DNA from: Acinetobacter towneri DSM 14962 = CIP 107472
GTDB taxonomy: Bacteria; Pseudomonadota; Gammaproteobacteria; Pseudomonadales; Moraxellaceae
Reading direction: 5' to 3'
Length of the DNA stretch: 64,000 bases
Assembly: GCF_000368785.1 (NCBI RefSeq)
Contig: NZ_KB849689.1
Location: 1 to 64,000 of the forward strand
In this document: in pieces, positions 9,283 to 18,329 of the stretch
Position numbering within the stretch: position 1 is the stretch's first letter
How the letters are laid out: each line of letters opens with the position of its first letter
The notes under the pieces: model-generated
Told to the model about the DNA's origin: nothing
What the model saw: the letters and a program-made list of their open reading frames with translations, nothing else
The model's database searches: none
Translations under genes and position numbers: made by a program

Positions 9283-10788
9283 TTATTTGGCAAAAAAGCA
9301 AGGTTTACCGTGTTTTTCTTCAAATTGTTTGACCCAATTCTCATGTGCAGCCAATTCTTCTTCTGATGGCAGAATCACAGCAAGATCAATATCAATGCTT
9401 AAACGATCACTTTGACGTTGCTGTTCTTCGCTTGCAGACAGAGCATCCATATCAAAGGCGACTTGTCCGCCAGTCATTGCCAAGTAAACATCGGCTAGAA
9501 TTTCAGCATCTAGTAATGCGCCGTGGAACGTACGGTCACGCGCAGGAATTTCATAGCGTCTGACGAGCGCATCGAGTGAGTTTTTTTGCCCAGGATGCTT
9601 ACTTTTTGCCATGAGCAGTGAGTCGGTCACTTCGCATACTTCGGACAAATTGCCCAACCCCGCACGACTGAACTCCATATCTAAGAAGTTCATATCGAAG
9701 GTGGCGTTGTGCGCAATAATTTCTGCACCTTTAAGATATTGATACAGCACATCGGCAATTTCGGCAAACTTGGGTTTGTCTTTTAAGAACTCATCTGAAA
9801 TACCGTGAATGTTTTCTGATTCACCGACCAGTTTTTCAGGCTGAATATAAATGTGGATGGAACTGCCCGTGAGTTTACGGTTAATCATTTCCAGCGCACC
9901 GACTTCAATAATTCGGTCACCATCTTGATAGTAAAAACCTGTGGTTTCGGTATCCAGAATCAGTTGGCGCGGGCCGTGTAGCTCCATTGTGGCAGGGGTG
10001 ACCACAATATGCGGATGCAATTGAGTTGTGTTCACTGCGTCAACGCGAGCTGATGGATTGGTTTTTTCTGTTTCAGTTTCATCTGTAATGGTTGATTCAG
10101 TTGCAGGCACGTTGGTTTCTGCTTCAATGACATGAACAGATGCGCTGATTTCGAGTTCCGTGTCGGTTGCCTGATGAGCTTCCTGAAGCGTATTTTGCAT
10201 ATCTTCTGTTTCAACCTCGGCATCATCGCCCATTAAATCAAAACCAAACGGGTCATCGAGCAACCAGTCAGATTCCGCTTTTTTTTTATCATGTTCTGCT
10301 ATGTCTACTGCCGATGTGATTAAGGTTGCATTGAGGGTTGGGTTTGAGTCTGCGGTTTTTAACATTTTGCTGACTTGATCTGCACCCACATTGGCGAGTT
10401 GATCTGCCATTTCATTACCTGCATGTCCTGCGTGACCTTTAATCCAGTGCCATTCAATTTCACGACCTTGACAGACCGCATCTAATTTTTGCCAAAGGTC
10501 AGGGTTTTTGACATCTTTCCAGTTTTTCTTTTTCCAACCGTGAATCCACTCGGTAATGCCTTGTTTGACGTAATTGGAGTCAGTCCAAATAATCAGCTTG
10601 GCATCCATTGGGCAAAATAAAATGCCTTCAATCGCTGCAGTCAATTCCATACGGTTATTGGTGGTTTGAGCTTCGCCACCATATAATTTATGTTCTTCTT
10701 GTTCGGTAACAATATACGCACCCCAGCCACCCAAGCCAGGATTACCACGACAAGCACCATCAACATATAAAGTGATTGTTTGAGACAT
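9283..10788 (-). CDS. Fused ribonuclease HI - DNA polymerase III epsilon (DnaQ) protein
   Basis: This 501-aa protein joins two replication enzymes. Residues 1-145 are RNase HI with catalytic D10, E48 and D70 and a later D129; it removes RNA from RNA-DNA hybrids. Residues 150-270 are a low-complexity Glu/Thr-rich linker. Residues 273-440 are a DnaQ-type 3'-5' proofreading exonuclease, with LDTETTGF (D279, E281), HNATFD (H360, D365) and HGALLDAE (H422, D427). The last 60 residues would contact polymerase alpha. In E. coli rnhA and dnaQ are adjacent divergent genes. The fusion is seen in Acinetobacter and relatives. No stop or frameshift interrupts the linker. Confidence 0.93.
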   Translation of the reverse strand: MSQTITLYVDGACRGNPGLGGWGAYIVTEQEEHKLYGGEAQTTNNRMELTAAIEGILFCPMDAKLIIWTDSNYVKQGITEWIHGWKKKNWKDVKNPDLWQKLDAVCQGREIEWHWIKGHAGHAGNEMADQLANVGADQVSKMLKTADSNPTLNATLITSAVDIAEHDKKKAESDWLLDDPFGFDLMGDDAEVETEDMQNTLQEAHQATDTELEISASVHVIEAETNVPATESTITDETETEKTNPSARVDAVNTTQLHPHIVVTPATMELHGPRQLILDTETTGFYYQDGDRIIEVGALEMINRKLTGSSIHIYIQPEKLVGESENIHGISDEFLKDKPKFAEIADVLYQYLKGAEIIAHNATFDMNFLDMEFSRAGLGNLSEVCEVTDSLLMAKSKHPGQKNSLDALVRRYEIPARDRTFHGALLDAEILADVYLAMTGGQVAFDMDALSASEEQQRQSDRLSIDIDLAVILPSEEELAAHENWVKQFEEKHGKPCFFAK

Positions 10789-11000
10789 AAATCAGATCCG
10801 CAGGTTGTGCAAAATAAATCAAAATGAAAAGCTATTGTATATCGCAAATTCGGTTTAGACGTGTAAATCCTGTCTATTTTTTAATTTCTTGTAACATTTA
10901 TAGACGAAACGCGCTAAATTAATGCCTTGTGTCGTTGTCTAGCTCTACTACAATGGCAAGTCTAAAAAATAATTTATATACGAGTTGTTTGGATTTTTTT

Positions 11001-14000
11001 ATGTATAAACCAACCACGCGCATGTGGCAGCCGACTTTACCTTCATTTTTAAAAATTACAGTTTTAGGTTCAGCATTGGCTGCCCTTGGCTTGATGACGG
11101 GCTGTAGCTCGACGCAGGGTGCGAGCAAGCCACTCACTTCAAGTCAGGTCGGTTCGGGTTATTTAGATGCCAGTACTTTAGATGGTCTGGAAGATTTACT
11201 CTCTGCAACCGATATGCGCGCGGTAGAAGGTGACCGTTTATTAATTTTAAAACACGGTGATGTCTGGAAGCGTATGACCGTTGGTTTCAAAATGGATTTA
11301 AACCATTGGAACCCACGTATTGAAGCGCAGCGAGGCTGGTTTATTTCACGTCAACCGTATTTGGATCGTTTAAGTGCGCGTGCGTCACGTTATTTGTATC
11401 ACACGGTTAAAGAAGCTGAACGTCGTGGTATGCCAACTGAATTGGCGTTGTTACCTGTGATTGAAAGTTCCTATGACCCTGCAGCAACCAGTAGCGCAGC
11501 TGCCGCAGGTTTATGGCAGTTCATTCCAAGTACAGGGCGTATTTACGGCTTAAAACAAACTTCGATGTACGATGGTCGCCGAGATGTCGTGGAGTCGACT
11601 CGTGCTGCCTATGAGTTTTTGGGCAGTTTGTATAATCAGTTTGGTTCTTGGGAATTGGCATTGGCGGCTTATAACGCAGGCCCGGGTCGTATTCAACAAG
11701 CCATTAACCGCAATAAAGCTGCAGGTTTACCAACCGATTATTGGTCTTTAAAACTGCCGCAAGAAACCATGAACTATGTGCCGCGTTTCTTGGCGGTAGC
11801 ACAAATTATTAAAAGCCCGCATGCTTATGGCGTGTCTTTACCCCCAATTGCCAACCGTCCACACTTCCGTGAAATTAATGTGGGCGCGGTGAATTTAAAT
11901 GATGTGGCCAATATTACCGGTCTCAGCCGTGCCGAACTGTATTCGCTTAACCCTGGACATCGTGGGGATCGGATTGACACCCAAAGTCCAATGCGTATTT
12001 TGATTCCTGCAGATTTAAGCCCAACAGTCGATGCACGATTGAAAAAACTACAAGGTGGTGGCGGTTTATGGGCAAGCAATAGCAGCAACACACCATCGTT
12101 TTCATCTTCTGGTGTGACCATTACACCATCTAAATCTGAGCCACCTGCGTTAACGACCAGTACAACAACCAGAACGACTACAGGCAAGCCTGCTGCCTCT
12201 ACGGCAGTCACAACTACCACTACACCAAGCACAGCATCGACTACAGCCAGTGTTTCAAAACCAGCAACGACTACGCCTACACGTTTGTCACGTACGCCAC
12301 AAGGTTCGGACGCTTTGGCAGCATTTGCTGCGGGTAGCGATATTCCAAGTGCGCCGCGTATTCCTGTTGCTGTTACACCTGCTGCCAATATTCAGCCTGT
12401 GCGGATTGAACCACCAATTTCCAATACTGAGCGTGAGCAAATTCTTGCAGCAGTGCAGGCAGAAGGTAGCAATAAAACTGTAGAAGAAGTGTTGCAGCCT
12501 GTGGCTTCTAAAGCAGAACAAGAACAACTTGTGGCTGAGTTAAAACAAATTGCGCCTCAAGGCACTGAAATTGTTGATCCATACGATGGAAAAATTAAGC
12601 TGACCGCTATTCAGACCAGTCTGTCTGTTGCAGAGCAGCAAGGTAAAGAATTAACCAAAGGTTTTGCTTACCCGAAAAGTGTGGCAGAAAATACGCGCCT
12701 AGATTCAGAAGAAGCAAAGCGTAACCAAGGTAAGAATTATGTGCGTACGGAGTCTGAAGTGGTGGTCGTACCACCAAAAGGCAAACGTACCACGTACACC
12801 GTGTTAGCGGGGGACACCTTGGCCAGTATTGCCATGAAAAATGGCTTGAACTGGCGTGATATTGCCAAGTGGAACCAAATTGCTCCAGATGCAACTTTGT
12901 ATGTGGGCACCAGTATTTATTTATACGACGCCAAGCCACAAGTACAGGCAGAGCCTGCTAAGCCAAAAACCATGCCTGAGCAATACGTGGTGCAAGCCAA
13001 TGATACCTTAACAGGTGTCGCCAGTCAGTTTGGTTTAACTGTAAAACAATTGGCAGATTTTAATAACTTAAGCACCACCAGTGGCTTATTTGTAGGGCAG
13101 CGTCTAAGTTTAAAAGAAACGGCTGCATCTAAAGCCAAAGCAGAAGCCGACAAAAAAGCCGCAGAACAGGCTGCAAAAATCGCAACCAAAACTTACGTAG
13201 TGAAGCGTGGCGAATACTTAAAACTGATTGCAGACCGTTATGCCTTGTCAAATCAGGAATTGGCTGATTTAACTCCAGGTTTAAACGCGAACAGTAGCTT
13301 ATTGGTTGGGCAACGCATTAATGTGCCTGTAAATGAAGTGACTGCACAAAAAACGGAAGCGAGCAAAGCTGAAGCCAGTAAGTCAGAAACAAAAGCAGCA
13401 GAGCCAAACTATCCGACTGAAAACTACCAAGTACAGCGTGGTGATACTTTATCGAGCATTGCCAACCAAGCCAAAATTTCTTTGGCAGAGCTCGCCAGTT
13501 TAAATAATATAAGCACGCAAAGCGGTGTGCGCATTGGTCAAACCCTCAAAGTGCCTGCAGGTGTCAATGTGCCTGAGCGTTATACGGTACAACGTGGCGA
13601 TACCTTATCGGCGATTTCGACAAAATATAATCTCAGCCAAGACTATATTGCAGACTTAAACAATCTAAGCCGTAACAGTGGTTTAAGAGCAGGACAAATT
13701 CTTAAACTCACGGGTGATGTTCCTGAGAAAAAAGCCCAAGTTGAAGCGGTGGCTGAAACCACCAATGATATTCACGTGGTCAAAGCAGGGGAAACTTTAA
13801 GCAGTATTGCGCGCCAATATAAATTGCAATTGAATTATTTGGCAGAGCTGAATGACCTTTCACGTACTGCCAATGTCCGCATTGGACAACGCTTAAAAGT
13901 CGATGCCAGCGCTGCAAAAAATGAAGTAAAAACAGAGGTCGTAAGTGCTGCGAAAAGCAGCAGTAGTAAAGCCACCGAAACTTATACCGTTAAAAGTGGT

Positions 14001-14270
14001 GAGTCTTTAAATTCGATTGCCAGCCGTGTGGGTGTGTCGGTTGCAGAATTGGCGAGTTTAAATAACTTAACGCCACGTTCAGGTTTACGCATTGGACAAA
14101 ATATTCAAGTTCCCAAAACCGTAACTGAATATAAAGTGAAACGTGGGGATACGCTGATTGGCTTATCCAGTCGTTATGGCATCGACACCAAAGCATTGGC
14201 AGATTTAAATGATATGCAGCCAAATACTCAATTGCGTATTGGCGATGTGATTAAAGTCCCGAATCTGTAA
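11001..14270 (+). CDS. mltD: Membrane-bound lytic murein transglycosylase D with eight LysM repeats
   Basis: This lipoprotein of about 1089 aa has a signal peptide ending at the lipobox LMTGC. Its GH23 transglycosylase domain contains VIESSYDP (catalytic Glu near 154) and AAGLWQFIPSTGRIYGL. A Ser/Thr-rich linker spans about residues 355-450. Eight LysM modules follow from about residue 597 to the end, each with a TYxVxxGDTLxxIA core and a GQxLxVP end. It cuts glycan strands of peptidoglycan at the envelope. E. coli MltD is about 450 aa with two LysM, so this version is greatly extended. The frame opens at 10929; ATG 11001 is chosen because it places the signal peptide at the N-terminus. Confidence 0.9.
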   Translation: MYKPTTRMWQPTLPSFLKITVLGSALAALGLMTGCSSTQGASKPLTSSQVGSGYLDASTLDGLEDLLSATDMRAVEGDRLLILKHGDVWKRMTVGFKMDLNHWNPRIEAQRGWFISRQPYLDRLSARASRYLYHTVKEAERRGMPTELALLPVIESSYDPAATSSAAAAGLWQFIPSTGRIYGLKQTSMYDGRRDVVESTRAAYEFLGSLYNQFGSWELALAAYNAGPGRIQQAINRNKAAGLPTDYWSLKLPQETMNYVPRFLAVAQIIKSPHAYGVSLPPIANRPHFREINVGAVNLNDVANITGLSRAELYSLNPGHRGDRIDTQSPMRILIPADLSPTVDARLKKLQGGGGLWASNSSNTPSFSSSGVTITPSKSEPPALTTSTTTRTTTGKPAASTAVTTTTTPSTASTTASVSKPATTTPTRLSRTPQGSDALAAFAAGSDIPSAPRIPVAVTPAANIQPVRIEPPISNTEREQILAAVQAEGSNKTVEEVLQPVASKAEQEQLVAELKQIAPQGTEIVDPYDGKIKLTAIQTSLSVAEQQGKELTKGFAYPKSVAENTRLDSEEAKRNQGKNYVRTESEVVVVPPKGKRTTYTVLAGDTLASIAMKNGLNWRDIAKWNQIAPDATLYVGTSIYLYDAKPQVQAEPAKPKTMPEQYVVQANDTLTGVASQFGLTVKQLADFNNLSTTSGLFVGQRLSLKETAASKAKAEADKKAAEQAAKIATKTYVVKRGEYLKLIADRYALSNQELADLTPGLNANSSLLVGQRINVPVNEVTAQKTEASKAEASKSETKAAEPNYPTENYQVQRGDTLSSIANQAKISLAELASLNNISTQSGVRIGQTLKVPAGVNVPERYTVQRGDTLSAISTKYNLSQDYIADLNNLSRNSGLRAGQILKLTGDVPEKKAQVEAVAETTNDIHVVKAGETLSSIARQYKLQLNYLAELNDLSRTANVRIGQRLKVDASAAKNEVKTEVVSAAKSSSSKATETYTVKSGESLNSIASRVGVSVAELASLNNLTPRSGLRIGQNIQVPKTVTEYKVKRGDTLIGLSSRYGIDTKALADLNDMQPNTQLRIGDVIKVPNL

Positions 14271-14278
14271 AGTTTAAT

Positions 14279-14312
14279 CCTGAGGATGTCATGTTTTGAC
14301 GGCATCCTCAGG
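14279..14312 (+). promoter_or_regulatory. Stem-loop in the mltD-yejA intergenic region
   Basis: A perfect 10-bp inverted repeat CCTGAGGATG/CATCCTCAGG has a 14-nt loop and no following T run. It lies between the mltD stop and the yejA Shine-Dalgarno sequence. It may be an mRNA-stabilising or leaky-termination structure; the function is unproven. Confidence 0.5.
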
Positions 14313-14336
14313 AATACTGCACAAGGAGCTGTGTGC

Positions 14337-16184
14337 ATGTCATTTGCCATAAAAAAGACACATCAATATCTGGGCTGTATTTTAGGTTGTGTGGTCTTGC
14401 CGCAGTTTGGATGGGCTGCGTTACAAACCACGCCCTATATTGCCGTACATAGCCAGCCTCAGTATGTGGGGCGCTCGGCTATGCCTTATGCCAACCCGCA
14501 AGCGCCCAAAGGTGGCGATTTAATTCGTGCCAGTAATGGCACTTTTGATAATTTAAATGACATGAATGGCAAGGGCAGCTCAACCGATGGGGTGAGTTTT
14601 ATATTCGATTCACTCATGAGCAGTTCTTTAGATGAGCCGGGGGTGATGTATCCCTTATTGGCAGAAAAAGTCAGCTATGACCCCAAGCAAACTGCATTTG
14701 TCATTTTTCATTTAAATCCTAAAGCTAAATTTAGTGATGGCAGCCCAGTTACAGCAGATGATGTGAAATTCAGTTTTGATGCTTTTCAGACCAAGTCTAA
14801 TCCAGGTTTGCAAATGTATTTATCCGATTTAGATAAAACCACGGTCTTGTCTAAGCATCAGGTTAAAGTCAGTTTTAAATCCACTAACAATGCAGAAATG
14901 CCGCTGATTTTGTCGCAAATGCCAATCTATTCTAAAAAAGACTGGCAAAAGCGTGACTTTACCCGCATCACACTAGAACCGATTTTAGGTTCAGGGCCGT
15001 ATCTTATTGAGCGGATTGATGCAGGGCGCAGCATTACTTATAAGCGTAATCCAAATTATTGGGGCAAAGATTTACCCGTAAATAAAGGGCGCTATAATTT
15101 TGACCGCCTGAAGTATGTTTATTATCGCAATCTGGATATTGCCTTCGAAGGGTTTAAGTCGGGGCAATACACGTTGCATGAAGAATATACCGCACGAAAA
15201 TGGGTCACTGAATATCGTTTTCCTGCTGTGAATGCGGGCATGGTGGTCAAGCATAAATTTCAGCACCAAAACCCAATTCCGACCCAAAGTTTTGTTTTTA
15301 ATACCCGTAGACATGCGTTTCAGGATATTCGTTTTAGGCAGGCTTTAACCTACGCTTATGATTTTGAATGGCAAAACAAAGCCTTGTTTTATGGGCAATA
15401 TCGCCGTTTGCAAAGTTATTTTTCTAACAGTGAATTAGAAGCCAAAGGCACACCTTCAGCCGCAGAATTGTCTGTTTTAAAACCCTATTTGGCCAAGCTG
15501 CATCCTATTCAACGCCAAGGCGTATTGCAAAATTGGCAGTATCCTGTGACTGATGCCAGTGGCTTTAACCGTAACGGCTTGCTTAAAGCCCGTGAATTGC
15601 TTTTGAAAGCGGGTTATCGTTTTCAGCAAGGTAAATTGGTCGATGCCAAAGGCAAAGCCATTCAAATTGAATTTTTAATTCATCAGGATGGTTTGCAACG
15701 CACATTAGTGCCTTTTGTGCGCAATATGAAACGTCTGGGCGTTACGGTAAATATTCGGCATGTCGATGTGCCGCAATATATTGAACGCATGCGCCGTGCC
15801 GATTTTGATATGACCACCAGTGTCATGCCGCAATCTTTAAGTCCAGGCAATGAGCAAGCACAGCTTTGGAGTAGTGCTGCCGCAGATCAACCAGGAAACT
15901 ATAATTACGCAGGCATTAAAAACCCAGTAATTGATGAAGTGGTACAACAGTTGATTCGTGCGCCTAATCGTGAACAATTGATTGTGCGTACCAAAGTTTT
16001 GGATCGTTTATTGCGTGCGGGGTATTATCAAATTCCAACCTATGGCAAAGGTGAAAACTGGTATGCCTATTGGAATATGTATCGTCAGCCCGCCATCAAA
16101 CCTAAACTATCGGCAGGAATTGATTATTGGTGGAGTGATGCTGCCCAAGCCAAGAAAGTTGCACATTATTTACGTCAACAATAA
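14337..16184 (+). CDS. yejA: YejA-type peptide ABC transporter substrate-binding protein
   Basis: This is a 615-aa periplasmic family-5 solute-binding protein with an N-terminal signal peptide ending near FGWAA. The characteristic early motif is MPYANPQAPKGGDL, followed by the SBP_bac_5 core. Such proteins bind oligopeptides; E. coli YejA feeds the YejBEF importer, which also takes up microcin C. The start at 14337 is supported by AAGGAG 9 nt upstream. It is the first gene of a four-gene operon with yejB, yejE and yejF. Confidence 0.88.
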   Translation: MSFAIKKTHQYLGCILGCVVLPQFGWAALQTTPYIAVHSQPQYVGRSAMPYANPQAPKGGDLIRASNGTFDNLNDMNGKGSSTDGVSFIFDSLMSSSLDEPGVMYPLLAEKVSYDPKQTAFVIFHLNPKAKFSDGSPVTADDVKFSFDAFQTKSNPGLQMYLSDLDKTTVLSKHQVKVSFKSTNNAEMPLILSQMPIYSKKDWQKRDFTRITLEPILGSGPYLIERIDAGRSITYKRNPNYWGKDLPVNKGRYNFDRLKYVYYRNLDIAFEGFKSGQYTLHEEYTARKWVTEYRFPAVNAGMVVKHKFQHQNPIPTQSFVFNTRRHAFQDIRFRQALTYAYDFEWQNKALFYGQYRRLQSYFSNSELEAKGTPSAAELSVLKPYLAKLHPIQRQGVLQNWQYPVTDASGFNRNGLLKARELLLKAGYRFQQGKLVDAKGKAIQIEFLIHQDGLQRTLVPFVRNMKRLGVTVNIRHVDVPQYIERMRRADFDMTTSVMPQSLSPGNEQAQLWSSAAADQPGNYNYAGIKNPVIDEVVQQLIRAPNREQLIVRTKVLDRLLRAGYYQIPTYGKGENWYAYWNMYRQPAIKPKLSAGIDYWWSDAAQAKKVAHYLRQQ

Positions 16185-16248
16185 CGATTTTAAAACTCAA
16201 GCATGACAGTGTTTGCGATAAACCAAAACATTGCCAAAAGGTAAGTAC

Positions 16249-17319
16249 ATGGGCACATACATACTCAAAAGATTGCTCCTGATTATTCCAACCTTGTTTT
16301 TCATTTTATTGATTAACTTTGTGGTGATTCAAATTGCACCGGGCGGTCCAGTCGAACAGGCGATTCAGCAAGCCGAAGCCTTTCAGGGCATGGGGGCGAC
16401 AGGCGGTGAAACTGCTGCAACCTCCAATAGCAGCAATTATCAAGGTGCTAAAGGTTTAAGTGATGAAATGGTCGCAAAAATCGAAGCGCAATATGGATTC
16501 GATAAACCTGCACATGAACGCTTTTGGCAAATGCTCACCAGCTATGTGCAGTTCGATTTTGGCACCAGCTTTTTTAAAGATAAACCTGTGACCCAATTGT
16601 TATGGGAAAAATTACCTGTATCGCTATCTTTAGGTTTATGGAGCACCTTGCTGATTTATTTAATTTCTATTCCTTTAGGCATTAAAAAAGCCCGTCAGCA
16701 TGGCTTGTTGTTTGATAAAGCCACTTCTATTTTGTTGGCGATTGGCTATGCCATTCCTGCGTTTGCCTTTGCTATTTTACTGATTGTATTTTTTGCAGGC
16801 GGTTCATATTTTCAGTGGTTTCCTTTACAGGGTTTGGTGTCTGAAAACTTTGCTCAATTGAGTCTGTGGGGAAAAATCACCGATTATTTTTGGCACATGA
16901 CTTTGCCTTTATTGGCGATGGTGATTGGTGGTTTTGCAGGGCTGACCTATCTGACCAAATATTCATTTATGGAAGAATTAAACAAACAATATGTGTTGGC
17001 GGCACGTTCTAAAGGTCTTACTGAATCGCGTGTGTTATATGGGCATGTGTTTCGTAATGCCATGCTGATTGTGATTGCAGGTTTACCCGAAGCGTTGGTG
17101 AGTATTTTCTTTGTTGGAAATTTATTCATCGAAATTATTTTTAATTTAGATGGATTAGGCCTGCTTGGTTTTGAGGCGATTGTACAGCGTGATTATCCTG
17201 TAATTTTTGGCACTTTGTTTATTTTTACCTTATTGGGCTTAATTCTACGCTTAATCAGCGATGTGTTATATCAGGTGATTGACCCACGTATTAGTTTTGA
17301 ATCGCGAGGGGCAAAATAA
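16249..17319 (+). CDS. yejB: Peptide ABC transporter permease YejB
   Basis: This is a 356-aa inner-membrane permease with six predicted membrane spans. The first is [20 protein letters not shown] near the N-terminus. The cytoplasmic EAA-type loop reads [22 protein letters not shown] long periplasmic insert (about 45-80, Gly/Gln/Ser-rich) after the first span is typical of YejB. ATG 16249 is chosen because AAGG lies upstream. Its stop codon shares one base with the yejE start. Confidence 0.9.
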   Translation: MGTYILKRLLLIIPTLFFILLINFVVIQIAPGGPVEQAIQQAEAFQGMGATGGETAATSNSSNYQGAKGLSDEMVAKIEAQYGFDKPAHERFWQMLTSYVQFDFGTSFFKDKPVTQLLWEKLPVSLSLGLWSTLLIYLISIPLGIKKARQHGLLFDKATSILLAIGYAIPAFAFAILLIVFFAGGSYFQWFPLQGLVSENFAQLSLWGKITDYFWHMTLPLLAMVIGGFAGLTYLTKYSFMEELNKQYVLAARSKGLTESRVLYGHVFRNAMLIVIAGLPEALVSIFFVGNLFIEIIFNLDGLGLLGFEAIVQRDYPVIFGTLFIFTLLGLILRLISDVLYQVIDPRISFESRGAK

Positions 17320-18329
17320 TGTCACCGATCATGCAGGCGCGTGTGCAGCGTTTTAAACAGAATAAATTGGGTTTTGGTTGTTTCATTGTCTTTATCATTA
17401 TTTTTGTGTTGTCTTTGGCGGCAGAACTGATTGCCAATGATAAACCGTTATTGGTCAAATATGAGCAATCTTTATATCTGCCAGTGTTCAAGGCTTATCC
17501 TGAAACGACCTTTGGCGGTGTATTTGAAACCGAAGCAGATTATAAAGACCCAGTGGTGCAACAACTGATTGCAGACCGAGGATGGGCAGTTTGGCCGCTC
17601 ATTGAGTTTTCTTACCAGACCCCGAATTTAGATTTGGCCGTTCCTGTACCTTCTGCACCAACTGCACAAAATTGGCTAGGTACAGATGACCAAGGGCGCG
17701 ATGTGTTGGCGCGAATTTTATATGGCTTGCGTGTATCGCTGTTATTTGGCTTTGCATTGACTTTTGCATCGGCAGCTTTGGGCATTTTGGTCGGGGCAAT
17801 TCAGGGCTACTATGGCGGCTGGGTCGATTTAATTGGTCAGCGCGTTTTAGAGGTGTGGGGCGGTTTACCGATGCTGTTCATGGTGATGATTTTGGTCAGC
17901 ATGTTTACCCCAAGTGTGTATTGGCTATTTGTGATTATGCTGTTATTTGGCTGGACGACACTGGTCGGCTTGGTTCGAGCAGAATTTTTACGCGCCCGAA
18001 ATTTTGACTATGTCCGTGCAGCGCGAAGTTTAGGCGTAACCGATCGTACCATTATGTTTCGGCATATTTTACCCAATGCCATGAGTTCGAGTTTGTCGCA
18101 GTTGCCATTTATGCTAACCGCCAATATTACAGCTTTAACCGCACTGGATTTTTTAGGTTACGGCTTATCGCCCGATGCAGCATCTTTAGGGGAGTTGTTG
18201 TTACAAGGTAAAAATAATTTAAATGCACCGTGGTTGGCATTGTCAGGCTTTTTTACCTTAGCAATTGTGCTGTCCTTGTTAATTTATATTGGGGAGGCGA
18301 CCCGTGATGCATTCGATCCAAGACGTTAA
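17319..18329 (+). CDS. yejE: Peptide ABC transporter permease YejE
   Basis: This is a 336-aa partner permease. It has one N-terminal span, a periplasmic insert containing the family motif WLGTDDQGRDVLARILYG (about 118-135), then a five-helix core with the EAA loop AARSLGVTDRTIMFRHILPNA. It forms the membrane channel with YejB. Its 3' end overlaps yejF by 23 nt, consistent with translational coupling. Confidence 0.91.
   Translation: MSPIMQARVQRFKQNKLGFGCFIVFIIIFVLSLAAELIANDKPLLVKYEQSLYLPVFKAYPETTFGGVFETEADYKDPVVQQLIADRGWAVWPLIEFSYQTPNLDLAVPVPSAPTAQNWLGTDDQGRDVLARILYGLRVSLLFGFALTFASAALGILVGAIQGYYGGWVDLIGQRVLEVWGGLPMLFMVMILVSMFTPSVYWLFVIMLLFGWTTLVGLVRAEFLRARNFDYVRAARSLGVTDRTIMFRHILPNAMSSSLSQLPFMLTANITALTALDFLGYGLSPDAASLGELLLQGKNNLNAPWLALSGFFTLAIVLSLLIYIGEATRDAFDPRR

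Noticed and set aside
11825..12388. Minus-strand frame of 187 codons within mltD
   Set aside because: It is a shadow of the Ser/Thr-rich linker and gives a low-complexity Val/Ala-rich product; no ribosome-binding site was seen.
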